64,000 nucleotides of DNA from assembly GCF_000716535.1 (NCBI RefSeq), contig NZ_JNWV01000041.1, positions 7,599-71,598 of the forward strand. The letters run 5' to 3'. A program made the position numbers and the translations under genes. This DNA comes from Streptomyces flaveolus. Its GTDB lineage: Bacteria; Actinomycetota; Actinomycetes; Streptomycetales; Streptomycetaceae. Shown one piece after another: positions 1 to 9,899 of the stretch (within the stretch, counting starts at the first letter, position 1; each line of letters starts with the position of its first letter). Below the pieces are notes generated by a model that saw only the letters and a program-made list of their open reading frames with translations, made no database searches and was not told the DNA's origin.

Positions 1-1
1 C

Positions 2-1495
<1,494 letters not shown>

Positions 1496-1600
1496 CGCGC
1501 CGCGGGCCGGGCGTGCGGCGCGTCGCCGGACCACCGGCCACCGCCGGCCACGGCTGCGCCGTGGTGGGACAGCCGCGTGTCAGACACGGCCGCGCGCCCC

Positions 1601-2080
1601 TCAGGAGTGCACCGCCAGCCACTCCTCCAGCACCGCGAAGTCGGCTTCCGTCAGGCCGTACCGGTGGTCGACGCGGTGCAGGAGGGCCGGGGCCGGGTGG
1701 TGGGCGGCGATCCAGGCACGGTCGGCCCCGGTGATCTCGTCGTCCACCCAGACGAACGGGCGGCCCGCCGCCCATTCGGCCAGCGGCCGGGTCTTCCAGT
1801 GCGGCGGGCCCGGCCGCTCGTCCGCGTCGGGCCACCGCACGACCGGCAGCGGCGGCAGGCCGAGCCACGGCGCGAGGCAGTCGTTGGCGTCGTCCATCCA
1901 CGTCGTGGCCCACACCAGTGCGCAGCCCAGTGCCGTCAGCCGGGGGCCCAGCGCGGGGTCGACCCGGGGCAGCAGCGGGTGGCCGGCGGAGGGCACCGGC
2001 GGGCCGTCGTACAGCGGGTAGGCGCGGTCCGCCGCGCCGAAGGGGACGAGCGGACCGTCGACGTCGAGGAAGAGCAGCAT
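1601..2080 (-). CDS. Small HAD-domain protein
   Basis: The protein begins [11 protein letters not shown], which carries the HAD motif I DxDG at its N-terminus; I chose this ATG because it puts the motif where small HAD proteins have it. An upstream in-frame ATG at 2116 would add 12 residues. Further on are ATTWMDDAN (motif II position, T-T) and [12 protein letters not shown] (acidic motif IV). At about 159 aa it has essentially a core Rossmann fold and no cap. The substrate is unknown. It lies downstream of the HelD-like gene on the same strand with a gap of about 40 nt, so cotranscription is possible. Confidence 0.7.
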   Translation of the reverse strand: MLLFLDVDGPLVPFGAADRAYPLYDGPPVPSAGHPLLPRVDPALGPRLTALGCALVWATTWMDDANDCLAPWLGLPPLPVVRWPDADERPGPPHWKTRPLAEWAAGRPFVWVDDEITGADRAWIAAHHPAPALLHRVDHRYGLTEADFAVLEEWLAVHS

Positions 2081-2122
2081 CACCCAGCTTCGTCCCCGGA
2101 AGCACCGGTCGTCCATGGGCCC

Positions 2123-4153
2123 TCAGAACGGCAGCGGCCGGCTGTGCACGACGTCCAGCCGGGACACCGCCCGGGTCAGCACCACGTACAGCCGGTGGGC
2201 GCCCCGCTCCTCCGCCTCGGCCACGGCCGCCGGTTCGACGGCGACGACGTGGTCGTACTCCAGGCCCTTGACCACACCGGCGGGTACGACGGTCAGCCGG
2301 GCGCCGAGCGTGTCGGGGCCGGCCGGGTCGAGTCCGGCCCGGTCGAGCGCGGCCCGCACCCGGTCGGCGTCCGTGTCGGCCGTGACCACCCCGACCGACC
2401 CCTCCCGGGCCAGGGCGTCACGCACGGCGGTCACGGTGGTGCCGAGCAGGTCCTCGGTGGGCCGGAGGGTCAGCTCCCCGTCCGTGCGCAGCGAGGTGGC
2501 GGCGGGTACGGCGACGTCGAGGCGGGCGAGCAGCCGGTTGGCCAGTTCCAGGACGGCCGCCGGCACCCGGAACCCGGTGGTCAGCGGCACCACGGCCGCG
2601 TCCGGCCGGCCCAGGTGGCGAAGCTGGACGGACCAGTCGCGGGCGGCCCATGGGGTGGTGCCCTGGGCGAGGTCGCCGAGGACGGTCAGTGAGCCGAACA
2701 CGGCCCGGCGGGCGATGGCCCGGCACTCCATCGGCGACAGGTCCTGCGCCTCGTCCACGACGAGGTGGCCGTAGCCCTCGGGGTGTTCGACGAGCCCGGC
2801 GAGTTCGTCGAGCAGGACCAGGTCGGCGGCCGACCAGCGGGCCGACTTGTACGAGCGCGGCGGGCGGGGCCAGAGCAGTGCCGCCTGCTCGTCCGGGTCC
2901 AGCAGGCCGTCGGCGGCCCGGGCCAACGCCCCGCCGTCGGTGAGGAGTTCGGTGAGGAGCTCCTCTGGGCGGACCTTCGGCCACACCGCGTCGAGCTGCT
3001 CGGTCAGCGGCCGGCAGCGCTCGATGCGCCGGACCCAGGAGGCGGGCAGCACCCCGGAGCGCCGTTCGGCCTGGTCGCGCAGCCGCCGCACCACCCGGGT
3101 GCGCACCCGCTCCCGTCCGACGGCGTACGGCGGTTCCTCGGCGCGCACCTCGGCCACGAGGTCCGCGAGTTCGCCGGCGGGGATCCGCCGGCGGTACGAC
3201 CCGTCGGGCACGGTGAGGTCGCCGACGCCCGCGGTGCTCACCCGCGCGTACAGCGCCCGGCGCAGCACCTCGGCCATGCGCGGGTCGTGCTTGACCGACG
3301 CGGTCTTCAGCGGGTCGGTGCCGGTGACCGGGTGGCGGGCGATCTCGTCCAGCAGGGTCGACTGGCGGACGCCCGTCTCGCCGAGGGAGGGCAGCACCTC
3401 GGCGATGTAGCCGAGGAAGGTGCGGTTGGGGCCGAGGATCAGCAGGCCGGAGCGCCGGAGCCGCTTGGGGTGCGTGTAGAGCAGGTACGCGGCGCGGTGC
3501 AGGCCGACGGCGGTCTTGCCGGTGCCGGGGGCGCCCTGCACGCACACGGAGTCGGTGAGGGCGGCGCGGACGAGGTCGTCCTGCTCGGGCTGGATGGTCG
3601 CGGCGATGTCCCGCATGGGCCCGACGCGGGGCCGCTCGATCTCGCGGGCCACGATGTCGCTGGTGCGGGATTCGCCCCGGCCCAGGTGCTCGTCCTCCAG
3701 CCCGGTGAGGTCGGCGGAGTCGCCCCGGCTGCCGGGCGCCCAGCCGAACCGGCGCCGGACCGCCACGCCCTGCGGGTCGCGGGCGCTCGCCTGGTAGAAG
3801 GCGCGGGAGACGGGGGCCCGCCAGTCGACCACGAGTGGTGGTGCGGCCGGGTCCTCGGTGATCCGCACCCGGCCGACGTGGTAGCTCTGCCCGCCGTGCC
3901 CGGGGTCGCCGTCGGCGAAGTCGAGCCGGCCGAAGAACAGCGGGCCCGGCGGGAGTTCGCGCATGGCCTTGGCCTGGCTGCGCAGCCGGTGGCCGAGGAC
4001 TTCGGCGTCGGCGCCGGAGGCGGAGACGTCCTCTCCGATGACGACCTGTTCGGCGGCGCCCTCGACCATCGCGGCGAGGGCCGTACGGCAGGTGTCGTGG
4101 TAGGCGCGCTCGGAGTTCAGGGTGTCCTTGAGAGCGGAGTCGAGTGACGTCAT
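2123..4153 (-). CDS. HelD-like superfamily 1 helicase/ATPase
   Basis: 676 aa. The N-terminal ~100 residues are helical. VVDWRAPVSRAFY (~108-120) is the conserved block typical of HelD proteins. Walker A GAPGTGKT is at ~207-214, Walker B VVDEAQDLSP follows, and C-terminal SF1 motifs include TGFRVP, LEYDHVVAVEP and LYVVLTRA. HelD proteins bind RNA polymerase and recycle stalled complexes, and one Streptomyces type (HelR) confers rifamycin tolerance. This protein is shorter at the N-terminus than the HelD and HelR sequences I remember and I see no rifamycin-associated element upstream, so I do not call it HelR. A TetR gene lies 50 nt upstream on the same strand. A UvrD-like repair helicase is the alternative. 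Confidence 0.8.
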   Translation of the reverse strand: MTSLDSALKDTLNSERAYHDTCRTALAAMVEGAAEQVVIGEDVSASGADAEVLGHRLRSQAKAMRELPPGPLFFGRLDFADGDPGHGGQSYHVGRVRITEDPAAPPLVVDWRAPVSRAFYQASARDPQGVAVRRRFGWAPGSRGDSADLTGLEDEHLGRGESRTSDIVAREIERPRVGPMRDIAATIQPEQDDLVRAALTDSVCVQGAPGTGKTAVGLHRAAYLLYTHPKRLRRSGLLILGPNRTFLGYIAEVLPSLGETGVRQSTLLDEIARHPVTGTDPLKTASVKHDPRMAEVLRRALYARVSTAGVGDLTVPDGSYRRRIPAGELADLVAEVRAEEPPYAVGRERVRTRVVRRLRDQAERRSGVLPASWVRRIERCRPLTEQLDAVWPKVRPEELLTELLTDGGALARAADGLLDPDEQAALLWPRPPRSYKSARWSAADLVLLDELAGLVEHPEGYGHLVVDEAQDLSPMECRAIARRAVFGSLTVLGDLAQGTTPWAARDWSVQLRHLGRPDAAVVPLTTGFRVPAAVLELANRLLARLDVAVPAATSLRTDGELTLRPTEDLLGTTVTAVRDALAREGSVGVVTADTDADRVRAALDRAGLDPAGPDTLGARLTVVPAGVVKGLEYDHVVAVEPAAVAEAEERGAHRLYVVLTRAVSRLDVVHSRPLPF

Positions 4154-4176
4154 GGCGCCAGCGTACCGCCAGAACG

Positions 4177-4202
4177 TTACCGAGTTACATTTTTAACCGA
4201 GT
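4177..4202 (-). promoter_or_regulatory. Repeat-containing AT-rich gap upstream of the HelD-like gene
   Basis: The 50-nt gap between tetR and the HelD-like gene has two direct copies of ACCGAGT (4179-4185 and 4196-4202). Between them is an inverted pair, GTTA (4084+100 to 4187) and TAAC (4194-4197). Such AT-rich spacing in a GC-rich genome suggests a promoter or operator, perhaps for the adjacent TetR protein. This is inference. Confidence 0.35.
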
Positions 4203-4203
4203 C

Positions 4204-4815
4204 TCATTCAGCGTGCCGCGGGAACAACCCCTCCCCCAGCCGCCGGAAGGCCCGCTCCGCCGCCGCCACCGCGTCCGGCGCCACCTCCGCCACCGGCTCC
4301 CCCGCCGCGATCCGCCGCCAGTTCTCCAGGGCGAGGACGCGCTGGACGGCGATGATCTGCCCGGCGGCCAGCCGCGCCTCCAGATCCCCGCCGAGCGCCT
4401 CGGCGAGCGCCGCCTCCGACCGCTCCTGGTGGGCGTAGGCCCGGGCCACCAGGGACGGGGTGCCGTAGAGCAGGCGGTGGAAGGCGAGCACGTCGGGGTG
4501 GTCGTTCAGCCCGGTGACCGGGTCGCGCCGCTCCAGGCCGGCGAGGAAGTGCCGGCGCAGCGCGTCCACCGGGTCGGCCGCCCCGGCGACCACCCGCGCG
4601 GCCTCCGTCTCGTGGTCCGCGATCCGGTGCAGGACCAGGTCCTCCTTGGCCGGGAAGTACCGGAAGAGGGTGGGCTTGGAGATCCCGGCCGCGGCGGCGA
4701 CCTCCGCCACGGACACCGCGTCGAAGCCCCGCTCCAGGAACAGCCGTACGGCGATGTCCGACACGTCCTGGTACATCCGCTGCTTCTTGCGCTCGCGCAG
4801 GCCCATCTCACCCAT
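4204..4815 (-). CDS. TetR family transcriptional regulator
   Basis: 203 aa. It has an N-terminal TetR helix-turn-helix at ~25-65 with the typical block GISKPTLFRYFPAKEDL, followed by an all-helical, poorly conserved ligand domain. The ATG at 4815 is preceded by TAGGCT (4822-4827 on the minus strand) with exactly six C residues between, so the transcript may be leaderless. The gene sits directly upstream of the HelD-like gene in the same orientation, which makes that helicase its most likely target. The ligand is unknown. Confidence 0.88.
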   Translation of the reverse strand: MGEMGLRERKKQRMYQDVSDIAVRLFLERGFDAVSVAEVAAAAGISKPTLFRYFPAKEDLVLHRIADHETEAARVVAGAADPVDALRRHFLAGLERRDPVTGLNDHPDVLAFHRLLYGTPSLVARAYAHQERSEAALAEALGGDLEARLAAGQIIAVQRVLALENWRRIAAGEPVAEVAPDAVAAAERAFRRLGEGLFPRHAE

Positions 4816-4821
4816 GGGGGG

Positions 4822-4827
4822 AGCCTA
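4822..4827 (-). promoter_or_regulatory. -10-like hexamer of a leaderless tetR transcript
   Basis: TAGGCT on the minus strand ends 6 nt before the tetR ATG. There is no Shine-Dalgarno sequence, only a C run, between them. This fits a leaderless mRNA with the start codon at +1. Confidence 0.5.
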
Positions 4828-4846
4828 CGCAGCACCCGCCGACGCG

Positions 4847-5878
4847 TCAGTCGCCGGTCCGCGGCGCGGGGAGCGGATCGGCCGGGGCGGGGACCGGATC
4901 GGCAGGCGCGGGGACCGGATCAGCCGGGGCGGGCGCGGGGACCTTCAGGGGGTGGGCGAGGGTCCACAGGGTGTTGAAGAGGACCCGGCGGTCACGGACG
5001 GTCTCCGCCGCCCTCTGCCCGTCGTCCGAGTGCCAGCGAGTCAGCAGCCGCCTGTCGTCCATGACGAGGTCCAGCACCTCCCTGGAGGCCGCGGTCCGGT
5101 TCTGCCGGTCCGCGTTCTTCCTGGGCGTGTAGACGGCCTCGACCAGGCGGTCGGCGTTGATCAGGTACAGGTTGAGCATCGGCGACATGTGGAGCACCCG
5201 GAATGCGAAGTCCAGCTTCCCCAGACCGTCGTGGCGCATCGAGATCTCCGCATCCCTCAGATGCTCCTGGGACGCGACGATCTTGCCCTTCAGCGCGGCG
5301 CGGAACGCGGGCGCGTCGGCGGCCTTGCCGTCCAGCACCCGCCCGGGAAGCTGGATCTCCTTGTCGAAGTCGGGGACGAGGTAACGGACGGTCACCTCGC
5401 GCTGTGTACTGGCGGGCAGCCGCTCAAGGGCCTTCTTGATCCGGAAGGCGGTGTTCTCCCCGGTGAATCCCATGACGTACAGCTCGACCTTGTCCTTGCC
5501 CTCCAGCTCCCTTTCGATCTCCGCCAGCAGTTGTTCCCTGGTGATGTCCACCCCGGACGCCGAACGCTGCGCCGAACCCAGTTCCACGATCCGCTCGCTC
5601 AGCACCCGGATGCCGTCCCGCAGGTCCTCCGTGGCCTCCCGCTGGGTTTCGTGGGCCGTGTTCAGCCGCTGCACCTCGCTGTAGAGCAGGAAACCGACCA
5701 GGCTCAGCAACGCGCCGCCGATGTAGACGTTGTCCTGCAGGGCGTCGCCGACCGGCCGCACGAACTGGGCGACCAGGTTCAGTCCGAAGACGGCCAGCAG
5801 CACGATCTTCGAGACCGTGCCCTCGGCCCGCGACCAGCCGGCCGCCACCCTGCTTCTCAGCGTTCTCTCCGCCACCAA
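4847..5878 (-). CDS. Two-TM protein with C-terminal domain shared with the nearby GntR regulator
   Basis: 343 aa. Two hydrophobic segments lie at ~22-42 and ~52-70, then a helical, probably coiled-coil stretch (~70-115) and a cytoplasmic domain (~125-300). The tail (~310-343) is a Pro-Ala-Asp repeat, PAPADPV repeated about three times, encoded by a tandem DNA repeat at about 4866-4935. The domain has the pattern VRYLVPD...LPGRVLD...FRVL...SP.LNLYLINADRLVEAVY...LFNTLW. The same order occurs in the GntR protein encoded at 7558-8427 (VRILLPS...FRAL...PPMKLYLLN...AYY...FDALW). The function is unknown; a membrane sensor or effector of the HAD/GntR module is my inference. It is the last gene of that minus-strand series, 89 nt after the HAD gene. 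Confidence 0.75.
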   Translation of the reverse strand: MVAERTLRSRVAAGWSRAEGTVSKIVLLAVFGLNLVAQFVRPVGDALQDNVYIGGALLSLVGFLLYSEVQRLNTAHETQREATEDLRDGIRVLSERIVELGSAQRSASGVDITREQLLAEIERELEGKDKVELYVMGFTGENTAFRIKKALERLPASTQREVTVRYLVPDFDKEIQLPGRVLDGKAADAPAFRAALKGKIVASQEHLRDAEISMRHDGLGKLDFAFRVLHMSPMLNLYLINADRLVEAVYTPRKNADRQNRTAASREVLDLVMDDRRLLTRWHSDDGQRAAETVRDRRVLFNTLWTLAHPLKVPAPAPADPVPAPADPVPAPADPLPAPRTGD

Positions 5879-5967
5879 ATCCCCCTGTTGGCAGGCGCGT
5901 TGTCACCGTACCGCTCATGGTGCCCGGTCACGGGTCCGCTCAGGAAGAGGGGCGCACCGTACCGGGC

Positions 5968-6699
5968 TCAGCGCGGGATCAGACGCAACAGCCGGTCGTA
6001 CGAGGCCAGCACGACCTTCGCCCCGGCGTCGCGCATCCGCTGCCGCTTCGCCGCAGTGCGTCCGATGCCGACGAACCGGACACCCGCCCGCTCGGCCGCC
6101 ATGAAGTCCGTCGGGGTGTCCCCGATCATCACGGCCTCGTCGGGCGGCAGGCCCAGGCCCCGCAGGGCACGATGAAGGACGTCCGGGTGCGGCTTCATCA
6201 GGTCGGGGTCGGCGGCACGGCCGTGCACGGCCTCGAAACTCTCCCGCAGGTTCCTGTCCCGCAGATAGTCGTCCGCCGCCACGGCCGCGTTGTTGGTGAC
6301 GACGGCCAGCCGGGTGCCCCGCCCGGCCAGCCACCTGACGAACTCCGCCGCGCCGGGAGTGGGCCACGCGGTCCGGGCGGCGGTCCGCTCGCCCTCGGTC
6401 ACCTGCTGCTCCAGCCGCGCCACCAGGTCGCCCACGTCATGGTCACGGCGGGCGCGATGCACGGCGCGCAACACCACGTGCGGGTCCTTGTCGGTGCGCT
6501 CGCCCTCGGACAGCACGCCTAGGAGGCCGGCGGCCTCCACGGTGGTCCGCAGGGCGTTCGCCACCGCCATGGAGCTGCCGTCGGGGAACAGTCGGCACAG
6601 CGGACCGTCGAAGTCGAACAACGCGCAGTCCGGGCCGGGCCCGGCGCTCAACAGCTCCCACGCCTCCTCGGCGTCGGCAGCGTCGTACTCAGCAGTCAT
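5968..6699 (-). CDS. HAD family hydrolase (module copy 1)
   Basis: 243 aa from the ATG at 6699, which follows a GGTGGAA ribosome site; a longer frame to 6789 has no better start. Motif I is FDFDGPLCRLF (D29/D31), motif II VVTNN, motif III K near MKPHPDVL, and motif IV MIGDTPTDFMAA. The helical cap lies between motifs I and II. The family is phosphoglycolate-phosphatase-like, but the CRLF extension after motif I and the long cap with DPHVVLRAVHRAR are shared with the neighbouring HAD protein, so the two are paralogues. The substrate is unknown. It lies 103 nt downstream of that paralogue. Confidence 0.82.
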   Translation of the reverse strand: MTAEYDAADAEEAWELLSAGPGPDCALFDFDGPLCRLFPDGSSMAVANALRTTVEAAGLLGVLSEGERTDKDPHVVLRAVHRARRDHDVGDLVARLEQQVTEGERTAARTAWPTPGAAEFVRWLAGRGTRLAVVTNNAAVAADDYLRDRNLRESFEAVHGRAADPDLMKPHPDVLHRALRGLGLPPDEAVMIGDTPTDFMAAERAGVRFVGIGRTAAKRQRMRDAGAKVVLASYDRLLRLIPR

Positions 6700-6802
6700 G
6701 CCGTTCCACCCGCTCCTCGGATCGGTCGCCCGCGCCGGGGACCGCGGACCAGCCTCGGCGGCGCCGGGGACCGGGGCAAGCCCCGACACACCGGTCGGCC
6801 GC

Positions 6803-7558
6803 TTATGGCCTACCGTACGGCCGGTGGTGGCGGACCGCGTTCAGCAGTGGCTCCAGCGACCGGACGACGTGCGCGGCGCCTGCCGCTCGCAGGCGTTTCT
6901 CCGCGGTCTCACCATGCGCGTACCCCAGGAACGGCACCCCTGTCTCGCGAGCCGCGGTCAGGTCCGAGACGGCGTCGCCGATCACCAGTGCGGCGGCGGG
7001 GACGGCACCCATCGCGTGCAGGGCGCGGGTGAGGCAGTGCGGGTGCGGTTCGAGGTGGTGCAGGTCCTCGGTGCGGCCGTACACGTGAGGGGTGAAGCAG
7101 CCGGTGATGCCCCGGGAGTCGAGGTAGGTGCGGACGGCGAGGGGCGAGTTGTCGGTGGTGACGGCGAGGCGGGCGCCGACGGCCGTCCAGGTGCGGATCA
7201 GCGGGTCGGCGTAGGCGGTCGGCAGCGCGGAGGCCGCGGCCCGCACCTCCTCCTGGGTGAGCCGTTCCTCGAGTTCGGCGACGAGGTCGCTGCCGGGCCG
7301 CCGGCGGCCCACGGCCCGCAGGACGACGTGCGGGTCCGGCGTCTCCCGTTCGGTATCGGTGAGCAGCCCGCGCAGGCCGTGCCCCTCCAGCCAGTCCACC
7401 AGGTCGGCGGCCACCTGCTCGGCCCGGTGCCGGGCGAAGAGCCGGCAGATCGGCCCGTCGAAGTCCCACAGCACGAACCGGGCGGATGTGATCAGTTCCC
7501 GAAGCTTCTCGTTCTCGCTCGCAACAGTAGGCGCATCAGAAGTCGCATCAGAGGTCAC
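6803..7558 (-). CDS. HAD family hydrolase (module copy 2)
   Basis: 251 aa from the GTG at 7558, whose G is the last base of the TAG stop of the GntR gene, so the two are translationally coupled. The frame is open further upstream but that part overlaps the regulator. Motif I is WDFDGPICRLF (D32/D34), motif II VTTDNS, motif III in LEPHPHCL, motif IV VIGDAVSDLTAA. It parallels copy 1 along its whole length (GDAVSDLTAARETGVPFLGY against GDTPTDFMAAERAGVRFVGI). In motif III the usual Lys appears as Glu-Pro-His (LEPHP against MKPHP), so its catalytic lysine may be missing. It probably shares substrate class and regulator with copy 1. Confidence 0.82.
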   Translation of the reverse strand: MTSDATSDAPTVASENEKLRELITSARFVLWDFDGPICRLFARHRAEQVAADLVDWLEGHGLRGLLTDTERETPDPHVVLRAVGRRRPGSDLVAELEERLTQEEVRAAASALPTAYADPLIRTWTAVGARLAVTTDNSPLAVRTYLDSRGITGCFTPHVYGRTEDLHHLEPHPHCLTRALHAMGAVPAAALVIGDAVSDLTAARETGVPFLGYAHGETAEKRLRAAGAAHVVRSLEPLLNAVRHHRPYGRP

Positions 7559-8427
7559 TAGGAGAGTGTCAGGTTCGTCGGGATGGTTTCCCAGAGGGCG
7601 TCGAACCACTTCTGCGACTGCTCCACGAACGCCGCGTCCCGCTGCCCGGCCCGCCTCTCGAAGGAGAAGAGCAGGGATGCGGAGCCGAGGACGTCGTACA
7701 TCTCCGGCGTCCCGCTGTCGGTGGGCTCCGCGCGGCTCGTGACCACGTAGTACGCGTGCAGCGCCTCCGCGCCGTTGAGCAGGTACAACTTCATCGGCGG
7801 GGTGAACGGCAGCGCACGGAAGGTGACGTGGACGTCGACGTCGTGGGTGCCGCGCAGGGCCTGGAGGTTGTGCCGGAGCACCTGCCCTTGGGCGTTGCGC
7901 ATCGCCAGCCACCGCTGGTGGACGACGTCGTCGCCGCCGGCGTCGACCGCGACCGGTAAGGCGAGGCTGATGTCCCGGGACGGCAGCAGGATGCGGACGT
8001 CGATCCGCTCCGGTCGCAGCCGGCCCTCGTGGATCCGGCGCAGCGGCTCACCGAGGGCGAGCATCAGGCTCTCCGCGGTCAGGCAGACGGCGTCGATGCG
8101 CACGTGCGGCGCGGCGAAGGCTTCGGTCAGCCGGGGCGCGAGGGCCACCATGGCCGGCTGCGGCTCCTCGCGCACGGGGCCCGGTTCGACGACCCGGGAC
8201 GGGCTGCCCTTCCTGACGTCGCTGAGCAGACCGTCCTCCTGAAGCGCGCGCAGGGCCTGGCGTACGGCGCCCCGCTCCACGCCGAACTCCTCGGCCAGCT
8301 CGGCCTGGGTGGGCATCCGGTCACCGGCACGGAGGGCGCCGGACCGGATGCGTTCGCGCAGGATGTCGGCCACCTCCCGCGGAGTGAGCCGCCCGCCGCC
8401 GTGCGCTGCCGTCCGCTCCTCGGTCAC
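7558..8427 (-). CDS. GntR-type winged-helix regulator with LYLLN-domain C-terminus
   Basis: 289 aa. The winged helix at ~14-80 carries the GntR motif MPTQAELAEEFGVERGAVRQAL. The C-terminal ~170 residues are not FCD, UTRA or aminotransferase-like. They match the cytoplasmic domain of the two-TM protein encoded at 4847-5878 (FRALPFTPPMKLYLLN against FRVLHMSPMLNLYLIN, with a shared FxxLW end). The GTG start is preceded by TAGCGT and six bases, a possible leaderless arrangement. Upstream, CAACTA...TAGTTG forms a 6-bp-arm inverted repeat (about 8438-8464) that could be an operator. It heads the GntR-HAD-HAD-TM series and likely autoregulates it. Confidence 0.8.
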   Translation of the reverse strand: MTEERTAAHGGGRLTPREVADILRERIRSGALRAGDRMPTQAELAEEFGVERGAVRQALRALQEDGLLSDVRKGSPSRVVEPGPVREEPQPAMVALAPRLTEAFAAPHVRIDAVCLTAESLMLALGEPLRRIHEGRLRPERIDVRILLPSRDISLALPVAVDAGGDDVVHQRWLAMRNAQGQVLRHNLQALRGTHDVDVHVTFRALPFTPPMKLYLLNGAEALHAYYVVTSRAEPTDSGTPEMYDVLGSASLLFSFERRAGQRDAAFVEQSQKWFDALWETIPTNLTLS

Positions 8428-8492
8428 GGACGAACGCTACAACTACGGTCAGACAAGCGATAGTTGCGATACGCGCTGCCCGCCTCCACCGG

Positions 8493-9095
8493 TCACATCA
8501 ACAGATCGTCCACCTGGGCCTCGCCCACCCGGTACCGGCGGGCGATCTCCCCGCTGCAGTCGTCGGCTGTACGCTGCAACCGCTGGCGGCGCCGCGAGAC
8601 CTCCTGCTCGTAGCGGATCAACCGGCCCATGGCGGCGCTCAGTTCCAGATCCGTACGCGCCGTCAGGTCGGACAGCTCCACCTCGGCGAGCATCTCGGCG
8701 GCCAGTTGCCCGTACTCCTCGTTGTGCGGGGTGCCGAGCGTGACATGCCGGGCCGAGGAGCGCTGCCGGGCCGGGGCGTCCTTCAGGATCTCCGGGAGCC
8801 GGTCGACCACGGAGCCGTCCGCGGGCGCCGGAACGGACGCCCGGCCGCGCCGGCCCAGCTCCGCACGCAGGATGTCGATCCGCCCCTGGAGCAGCCGCCG
8901 CACATAGCTCAGGTCCGCCTCGTCGCGCTGGGCGTCCCGGCGCAGGGTGCGCAGCTCGGGCAGGCTCAGCCGGGCCAGGTCGGGCTCCGGGGGCTCGACG
9001 GGCAGGGCGGGGCCCGTGGTGCCGTCGGCGCGCTGGGCGGGCGGCCGGTACGTCCCCTGCGTCCCCAGCCGCCCGCTGGTACTCGGTGTGCTCAT
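8493..9095 (-). CDS. rsiG: RsiG, c-di-GMP-responsive anti-sigma factor for WhiG
   Basis: 200 aa from the ATG at 9095; a longer frame to 9158 adds 21 residues with no sign of conservation. The protein is two long helical segments, each with the c-di-GMP signature E(x3)S(x2)R(x3)Q(x3)D: E59-S63-R66-Q70-D74 and E163-S167-R170-Q174-D178. These two exact copies define RsiG, which with a c-di-GMP dimer holds the sporulation sigma factor WhiG inactive until late development. The N-terminal ~40 residues are Pro/Gly-rich and probably disordered. The gene is divergent from dtd across a 160-nt gap. Confidence 0.92.
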   Translation of the reverse strand: MSTPSTSGRLGTQGTYRPPAQRADGTTGPALPVEPPEPDLARLSLPELRTLRRDAQRDEADLSYVRRLLQGRIDILRAELGRRGRASVPAPADGSVVDRLPEILKDAPARQRSSARHVTLGTPHNEEYGQLAAEMLAEVELSDLTARTDLELSAAMGRLIRYEQEVSRRRQRLQRTADDCSGEIARRYRVGEAQVDDLLM

Positions 9096-9255
9096 CTGCT
9101 TGTGACCGTCCCCTCGACCGGCGTGGTGGAAGCATCGTGCCACCCCAACCGGCCGCAATGTGACCGAGTGCCCCCGAACATCCCCAGATGGGCGGTAAGA
9201 GATCCATAGTGAACCCCGTGCGGGCTAGTGCGGGACACCGGGCATGATGGTCCGC

Positions 9256-9681
9256 ATGCGTGCGGTGGTGCAGAGGGTGGACGGCGCGAGCGTCGTCGTG
9301 GACGGCGAGACGGTGGGCGCGATCGAGGGCGAGGGGCTGTGCGTCCTCGTCGGGGTGACCCATGAGGACACCAAGGAGAAGGCGGCCCAGCTCGCCCGCA
9401 AGCTGTGGACGATCCGGATGCTGCACGACGAGAAGTCGTGCAGCGACATCGCCGCCCCGCTCCTGGTGATCAGCCAGTTCACCCTTTACGGCGACGCCCG
9501 CAAGGGGCGCCGCCCCACCTGGAACGCGGCAGCCCCCGGCGACGTCGCCGAGCCCCTGGTCGACGAGGTGGTGGCCCAGCTCCGCGCCCTGGGAGCGACG
9601 GTGGCGACGGGCCGCTTCGGGGCCCGGATGAGGGTGTCACTGACGAACGACGGGCCCTTCACGGTGCTGCTGGAGATCTAG
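9256..9681 (+). CDS. dtd: D-aminoacyl-tRNA deacylase
   Basis: 141 aa, the usual Dtd length, starting at the third in-frame ATG (9256), which gives the conserved MRAVVQRV N-terminus; ATGs at 9244 and 9247 are also possible. Conserved blocks are [19 protein letters not shown] and the Gly-cisPro loop near [10 protein letters not shown] at the C-terminus. The enzyme hydrolyses D-amino acids (and glycine) mischarged on tRNA in the cytoplasm. Its stop overlaps by 4 nt the convergent DUF397 gene. Confidence 0.95.
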   Translation: MRAVVQRVDGASVVVDGETVGAIEGEGLCVLVGVTHEDTKEKAAQLARKLWTIRMLHDEKSCSDIAAPLLVISQFTLYGDARKGRRPTWNAAAPGDVAEPLVDEVVAQLRALGATVATGRFGARMRVSLTNDGPFTVLLEI

Positions 9682-9881
9682 CGGGCGGCCCCCTTGACCC
9701 CGTCCACGAACCCCGCCCAAGCCTCCGGCCCGAAGACGAGGGTTCCACGGGCGGGGGCCTTGCTGTCGCGGACAGGGACGACGGAGGGGACGTTGTCGGC
9801 GACTTCTATGCACTCGCCGCCGCTCGTGTTGCTGTAGCTGCTCTTGCGCCACGTCAGCTTGTTCAGGTCGATGGCTCGCAC
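9678..9881 (-). CDS. DUF397 domain protein (copy 2)
   Basis: 67 aa. I took the GTG at 9881, six bases after GGAGGAGG, because it matches the start of the neighbouring copy; a TTG at 9887 is also in frame. The sequence has the DUF397 hallmarks [14 protein letters not shown] and VPVRDSK, then [17 protein letters not shown]397 proteins usually pair with an XRE/DUF5753 regulator and several influence Streptomyces development (WhiJ-like systems). This is a tandem duplicate of the gene encoded just upstream, with about 80% identity. Confidence 0.9.
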   Translation of the reverse strand: MRAIDLNKLTWRKSSYSNTSGGECIEVADNVPSVVPVRDSKAPARGTLVFGPEAWAGFVDGVKGAAR

Positions 9882-9899
9882 GGGCAACCTCCTCCGAGA

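Noticed and set aside
2123..4153. HelR rifamycin-resistance factor
   Set aside because: The N-terminal sequence differs from HelR and no rifamycin-associated element is visible upstream.
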